Of a DNA stretch of 35,877 nt, positions 31,854-35,877 are shown in pieces. The notes under the pieces were generated by a model. The model worked only from the letters and a program-made list of their open reading frames with translations, did no database searches and was not told the origin of the DNA. The position numbers were made by a program, and so were the translations under genes. Origin of the DNA: a virus; the IMG/VR virus record IMGVR_UViG_3300028735_000018, positions 1-35,877 of that record; one strand, given 5' to 3'. Position 1 is the first letter of the stretch; every line of letters starts with the position of its first letter.

Positions 31854-32966
31854 ATGGAATTTTTAAAATCATTGCCGCAACTTCAAGAGAGTAGATTGCT
31901 TCCTTTTGATAGAAGCTATCGACGCTATTCTCTTCGCAATGTTTTGGATTTGATTTTCGTTTATGTTCTTGCTTTGGAAATAATGAATTTGGAATCATCC
32001 TCCAGGATGTTTGCTAAAGCCTATCTGCAACGAACAAGACAGGATCTGGCCAACAATGGCATTAGAACTGATTTGGCTGCACTGATTGCAGTTGTGGAAG
32101 ACAAAAAGAAGTTTGAGTATTTGAAAAATGCGTCGGAAAATTCCCGAATCTCAACAAAGATTGGCGCTTTTGTTCCGGAAATCAAAAATTGGCTGGCTTC
32201 CAAAGTTTCCAATTCATGGAGCGATTCAAGAATATCTGCCTTTTTATACAAACTGGAACAACAATTATATATTTCAAATATTGATTACAAAAACGTTAGA
32301 CGTTTAGTCCAGTCTTGGAGCACATTGGATTATTATAAAAAACAATTGGCTTTTACTCGTTTGTTGCAAGCATTGAGAACAAGAGCTGCCACTGGTGATT
32401 TGATTCATAAGTTTGAGGATTTGTCCAAGGAACGTAGATATGAATTGCGAACAGAAATCAATGCCGAAACTGGCGAACCCAATGTGCCCACGCCTGCTCA
32501 ACCCAAATCAAAAGTGTTTGGATTCTTGGCAAGTTTGGCCGGTGTTGTGGCAGGAGCAGCAATGGGCTATCATGGATATAAAAAGCTACGAGAATCAGAA
32601 GATATTAGTTTTGCAGTAGCTGAAGATATCGTGAAACGAATCAAAAGCAAACTAGGAAAAAAAGGATATTTTGGTCCAGCATCGTCGGAAATCGATGATA
32701 TTGTGGTTGATGTCTGCAATGATTACGGTATATTAAAAGTGGATGGCTACAGATTTTTTGAGCAACACATGCGTCGTGATCCACAAACTTGGTATGAAAT
32801 GTGGAGCAGAGAAGGGCTACAAAGCTTTTATGAAACCACAACTGCTGGATCAGTGGCATCTGTTACAGGCGGATTTGACCCACATGGTGAATGGCGAAGC
32901 ATATATTCCAATGCACCCAAACCCAAGAAAATCAAAAAACAACCCATTATCAAACGTAATTCTTAA
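31854..32966 (+). CDS. Hypothetical protein with one membrane or amphipathic segment, 370 aa
   Basis: I prefer the ATG at 31854 (MEFLKSLPQLQESRLLPFDR). The longer frame starts inside the upstream gene at 31812. The N-terminal half is a helical, basic domain. Residues about 221-240 (VFGFLASLAGVVAGAAMGYH) are hydrophobic and could cross a membrane. The C-terminal 120 residues form a mixed domain ending in a Lys/Pro-rich tail. LQE at the end of the first 12 residues fits an (L/I)xE cleavage site. The function is unknown. Confidence 0.65.
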   Translation: MEFLKSLPQLQESRLLPFDRSYRRYSLRNVLDLIFVYVLALEIMNLESSSRMFAKAYLQRTRQDLANNGIRTDLAALIAVVEDKKKFEYLKNASENSRISTKIGAFVPEIKNWLASKVSNSWSDSRISAFLYKLEQQLYISNIDYKNVRRLVQSWSTLDYYKKQLAFTRLLQALRTRAATGDLIHKFEDLSKERRYELRTEINAETGEPNVPTPAQPKSKVFGFLASLAGVVAGAAMGYHGYKKLRESEDISFAVAEDIVKRIKSKLGKKGYFGPASSEIDDIVVDVCNDYGILKVDGYRFFEQHMRRDPQTWYEMWSREGLQSFYETTTAGSVASVTGGFDPHGEWRSIYSNAPKPKKIKKQPIIKRNS

Positions 32967-33037
32967 TTTTTTTTGAAAATCTACCCATAATGTAATATGG
33001 ATTTTAAAAATCAAATTCAACATATGATTGATATCAT

Positions 33038-34911
33038 ATGAAACCATCGTCATATGGTAGATACTTGACGTCGAATAAAAATTTGGATCTTCTACAATGG
33101 TTAAAATCTCAAGTAAAATATCAATTCACATCCATAAATGAATTGGTATTCCTTTATCAAAATCCCACATTCAATCCCATATGTGAATTGGTGAATAAAA
33201 GAAAATTTACTAAGGGGCGGCACGGGTTGGATATGGTGTTGGCTGTGGTGGAAATTGTGCATGTGTAAAAAAGAATAGAAATAAAAAATTAAGTGAAGTT
33301 AAAAAACAATTTAGTGATGAAAAAAAGAAAGAAATTAATAATAAGAAAAAACAAACTTTTATTGAAAAATATGGCGTTGACAATCCTTTAAAATCAAAAA
33401 AAAAAATACAAGAAAAAATTAAAAAAAACCAATAGAGAAAGATATGGTTTTGCTAGCCCGTCGAAAAATCAAGAAGTGAAAGAAAAAAATCAAACAAACT
33501 TGTCTTGAAAGGTATGGATACGAAAATCCAAACAAAAATTTAAAAATTAAAAATAAAATTCAGTTAACTAATTTAACAAAATATGGTGTTAAGAATCCAA
33601 GACAAAATCAAAAAGTAAGTAACAAGATCAAACAAACCAATAGAGAAAGGTATGGTGTTGAATCAGGGTTAGCAAATTCTGATATTAGAAATAAAATTAA
33701 ACAAACTGTTTTGATCAAATATGGTAGTGATCATCACTTTAAAAATGATGAAATTAAACAAAAAAGACAAAAAACTTTTATTGAAAAATACGGTGCTAAT
33801 CATCCTATGAAATCTGAAAAGATAAAAGATAAGGTCAAAAAAAACAAATATGGATAGGTATAGCGTTGAATATTTCAGTCAAAATCATATTCACAAAGAT
33901 CAATTAAACATACTGTTGGATAGTAACCGTTTTAAACAGGTGATACAAGGTAAAACATTTGCTCAAATATATAAATTTTTACAAGTTGATAGAACTACTA
34001 TTGAAAAATATTCTATTAAATATCAATGTCATGACATTATAAATTGGACATCTTCATATTTAGAAGATCAAATTGAAGATATATGTAAAAATAATTCAAT
34101 TGAGTATGTGAGAAATACTAGTAAAATAATCCCGCCTTTGGAATTGGATTTTTATTTTCCGCATGCAAATGCTGCTATTGAATGTCATAGATTATATTGG
34201 CATTCAGAAAATATTACAAATAAAGTTAAGGAGTATCATTGGAATAAATGGAAAATGTGTGAAGAAAGGGGAATTGATCTATATCAATATTTTGAAGATG
34301 AAATAAATGACAAATTTGAAGTTATAAAAAGCAAAATTTTATATTTGAATAATAAACATTTAGGTAAAATTATTGGGGCGCGCGAATTATCAATTAATTG
34401 GTTAAAAAATAGAAGCGATGAAGAGCACTTTTATAATTCCAATCACTTACAGGGTATTAGATATGACAGAACACATGTGATTGGTGCTTGTAATAATCAG
34501 TTTGATTTGGTTGCGGTTATGAGTATTAAGTGTATCAAATCCAATCAAATGGAAATTGTTCGTTTCGCCACCGATATTGTTAATAGGTATCCGGGTGCTT
34601 TTAGCAAAATGTTAACTTGGGCTATTAATCAATTAAATTTCAAAGGAGAGGTATTGAGTTGGAGTGACAATCGCCATTCCAATGGTCATCTTTATAAATC
34701 AAATGGCTTTAAATATGTGCGTGAACAAGGGCTGGCATATTTCGTTACTGATTATGTCAATAGATGGCGTAGAGAACATTTTATGAAAAACAAAATAAAA
34801 GAACGCCATCCAGAAGTAGATTTAAACAAAACTGAATGGTAATTAACTCAAGAATTGGGATTTGATAGAATATGGGACGCAGGTAAACGCCTTTGGAGCA
34901 AAATAATCTAA
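33038..34911 (+). pseudogene. Broken repeat-type homing endonuclease
   Basis: Joined across frames, this encodes the same protein type as 22906-24963 and 4857-6551: helical N-terminus, Cys cluster (GCGGNCAC), about eight 23-residue KYG repeats, the Vsr-like core (PPLELDFYFPHANAAIECHR, LYWHSE, YQYFEDEI) and the C-terminal domain (SWSDNRHSNGHLY, DRIWDAGKRLW). Frame changes occur near 33220-33240, in A-runs at about 33420, 33485 and 33840, and a TAA at 34840-34842 replaces what is a Gln codon in the intact copy. The intact tail (33850-34842) still covers the nuclease core. Decay is the best reading, though homopolymer sequencing error could explain some of the shifts. Intergenic 32967-33037 holds only AT-rich sequence. 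Confidence 0.85.
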
Positions 34912-34937
34912 ATGATTCTGGGTTTTTTTTAAAATTT

Positions 34938-34945
34938 TATAAATA
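34938..34945 (+). promoter_or_regulatory. T4-type late promoter
   Basis: An exact TATAAATA octamer lies 53 bases before the ATG at 34999, which has AGAGGA ahead of it. It is in the AT-rich gap behind the broken endonuclease gene and points at the structural-type gene. Confidence 0.75.
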
Positions 34946-34998
34946 ATTGCACGATATCTCAGTTGATATCAATTTTTTTATATGAGAGGATTAATACT

Positions 34999-35508
34999 AT
35001 GGTACAAAAAGTACATGGATATTCATTTCCGGGTGAATTCCTAACTGGAAATATGGATTTTCTAACCTTGAGAACAACTTTGGATATTACACCAAATGGA
35101 ATCGTAGTCCAAGCTGACGATCCCAATTATATTGACGATCCTGTGTTGCCCTATACTGACGTTAACGGCAATGTTTATAACACAGTAGCAGCATACAATG
35201 CGGCGCGTCAAGTTCAAATTCGCTTCAACAAGCTAATTGAAATAATATCCACCAAAGCACAACCTGTAATCGTTGGTGGAGTTCCTGATCCAGAAGTTGA
35301 ACTGGCTCCTGTTCCTGATCTACCTGTAACAGGTTCCTTTGCTTCCGGTACACCTGTGAATGTTTACACATTCAAGTTCGCAATTGAGCACACTGAAGCA
35401 TGGGATCCCAATGATTTGGAAGATGCATTGGATGGGATTGCTGGTTTTGTAAAGAGCACATTGCCCAATACAACCAACGTTTCCGTTGTTCTAAATGCAA
35501 CTCTATGA
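34999..35508 (+). CDS. Late virion structural-type protein, 169 aa
   Basis: A small beta-rich acidic protein starting MVQKVHGYSFPGEFLTGNMD, with Pro/Val/Asp-rich strands (GGVPDPEVELAPVPDLPVTG) and no known motif. I chose the ATG at 34999 (AGAGGA eight bases ahead) over an upstream TTG. It has its own exact late promoter and a strong terminator 33 bases after the stop, so it is a single-gene late transcript. That suggests an abundant virion protein. Confidence 0.75.
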   Translation: MVQKVHGYSFPGEFLTGNMDFLTLRTTLDITPNGIVVQADDPNYIDDPVLPYTDVNGNVYNTVAAYNAARQVQIRFNKLIEIISTKAQPVIVGGVPDPEVELAPVPDLPVTGSFASGTPVNVYTFKFAIEHTEAWDPNDLEDALDGIAGFVKSTLPNTTNVSVVLNATL

Positions 35509-35540
35509 TAAACTTATAGTGTTGAACTAAGTGACAAATC

Positions 35541-35573
35541 AAAAAGGGCCTCTGTGAAAGCAGGGGCCTTTTT
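35541..35573 (+). terminator. Intrinsic terminator of the late structural gene
   Basis: AAAAAGGGCCTCTG, loop TGAAAG, CAGGGGCCTTTTT: about 13 pairs (two G-U) and a T run. It is the strongest hairpin seen in the window. Confidence 0.9.
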
Positions 35574-35591
35574 AACATTTTAAAAAAAATC

Positions 35592-35629
35592 GTGAACTAC
35601 CAGCGTCTAAACAATCTTTGGTAGTTCAC
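35592..35629 (-). terminator. Intrinsic terminator of the minus gene at the right edge
   Basis: GTGAACTACCA pairs over 11 bases with TGGTAGTTCAC around a 16-base loop. On the minus strand it is followed by a run of T (ATTTTTTTT). It stops transcription of the gene at 35638-35877 and faces the plus-strand terminator. Confidence 0.85.
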
Positions 35630-35637
35630 TTTGGTTT

Positions 35638-35877
35638 TCAGATGGGATTGGCTTGCAAATCAATCTCGAAGCTAAATTCCAAATATTTGGGATTGTGGGT
35701 GTGTTTTAATGTCACATCCAAGCCAGTTAAATCATTCATAACGCTTTGCACCGTTATTCCAATAGGTATATCACCCAAATCTTTGGTGATTTTTTGTTTC
35801 AAATACAAAGCTAATCTACGACTATATTCGGTGTTTTCTGATATGAAAATGACATTCAATGCATCTTTCAAAAACAC
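35638..35877 (-). CDS. Hypothetical protein, partial at window edge, at least 79 aa
   Basis: The frame runs to the edge, so its real start may lie outside. Visible residues (NVIFISENTEYSRRLALYLK, then LGDIPIGITVQSVMNDLTGL) suggest a mixed alpha/beta protein. No family is recognised. It is the last gene of a minus-strand transcript that ends at the 35592-35629 terminator. Confidence 0.6.
   Translation of the reverse strand: MFLKDALNVIFISENTEYSRRLALYLKQKITKDLGDIPIGITVQSVMNDLTGLDVTLKHTHNPKYLEFSFEIDLQANPI

Overview
The window is part of the genome of a large, AT-rich, T4-like tailed phage (myovirus). The evidence is a T4-type primase/helicase pair, class Ia ribonucleotide reductase with a glutaredoxin, a PAAR baseplate-spike protein, long runs of overlapping virion-type genes, two exact copies of the T4 late promoter octamer TATAAATA, and many homing endonucleases. 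The host is probably an alphaproteobacterium. The window encodes a circularly permuted two-piece tmRNA whose tag (AANDNFAFEIRLAA) has the ANDNF core familiar from alphaproteobacteria. No host gene is present.

Layout. 1-200: tail of a decayed IS200/IS605 element. 437-1958 (minus): a hypothetical gene, an HNH endonuclease and the permuted tmRNA behind a late promoter. 2036-2617 (plus): a GNAT acetyltransferase with a sigma70-like promoter. 2675-11426 (minus, transcribed right to left): nrdA with a mini-intein, a GIY-YIG endonuclease, nrdB, a repeat-type homing endonuclease, glutaredoxin, an Sm-like small protein, then baseplate-like proteins ending in PAAR. 11472-14238 (minus): an Acb1-like 2H phosphoesterase, a hypothetical gene and a beta-helix tail protein. 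14305-14734: a small plus-strand gene ending inside a second transposon remnant. 14735-22556 (minus): a tightly overlapping block with a RecB-like exonuclease, virion or internal-protein candidates and an A-type Fe-S carrier. 22580-24963: a third transposon remnant and a 685-codon repeat-type homing endonuclease. 24975-32966 (plus): a tail protein, primase, helicase, three small or medium hypotheticals, a nucleic-acid ligase, a nucleotidyltransferase and a membrane-segment protein. 33038-34911: a broken copy of the repeat-type endonuclease. 34999-35508: a late-promoter-driven structural-type gene, then two facing terminators and a partial minus gene at the right edge.

How the genes work together. 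The RNR/glutaredoxin cluster supplies dNTPs. Primase and helicase serve the replisome. The Acb1-like enzyme probably blunts CBASS immunity. The ligase plus pol-beta-fold nucleotidyltransferase look like a nucleic-acid repair pair. The tmRNA may rescue ribosomes late in infection.

The most notable points are the phage-borne permuted tmRNA under a T4-type late promoter; a family of homing endonucleases carrying 5-10 copies of a nearly exact 23-residue repeat, which could be a modular DNA-binding array; the heavy invasion of the RNR cluster; three related tnpB-tail remnants; and short N-terminal leaders ending in (L/I)xE that resemble T4 capsid-targeting sequences.
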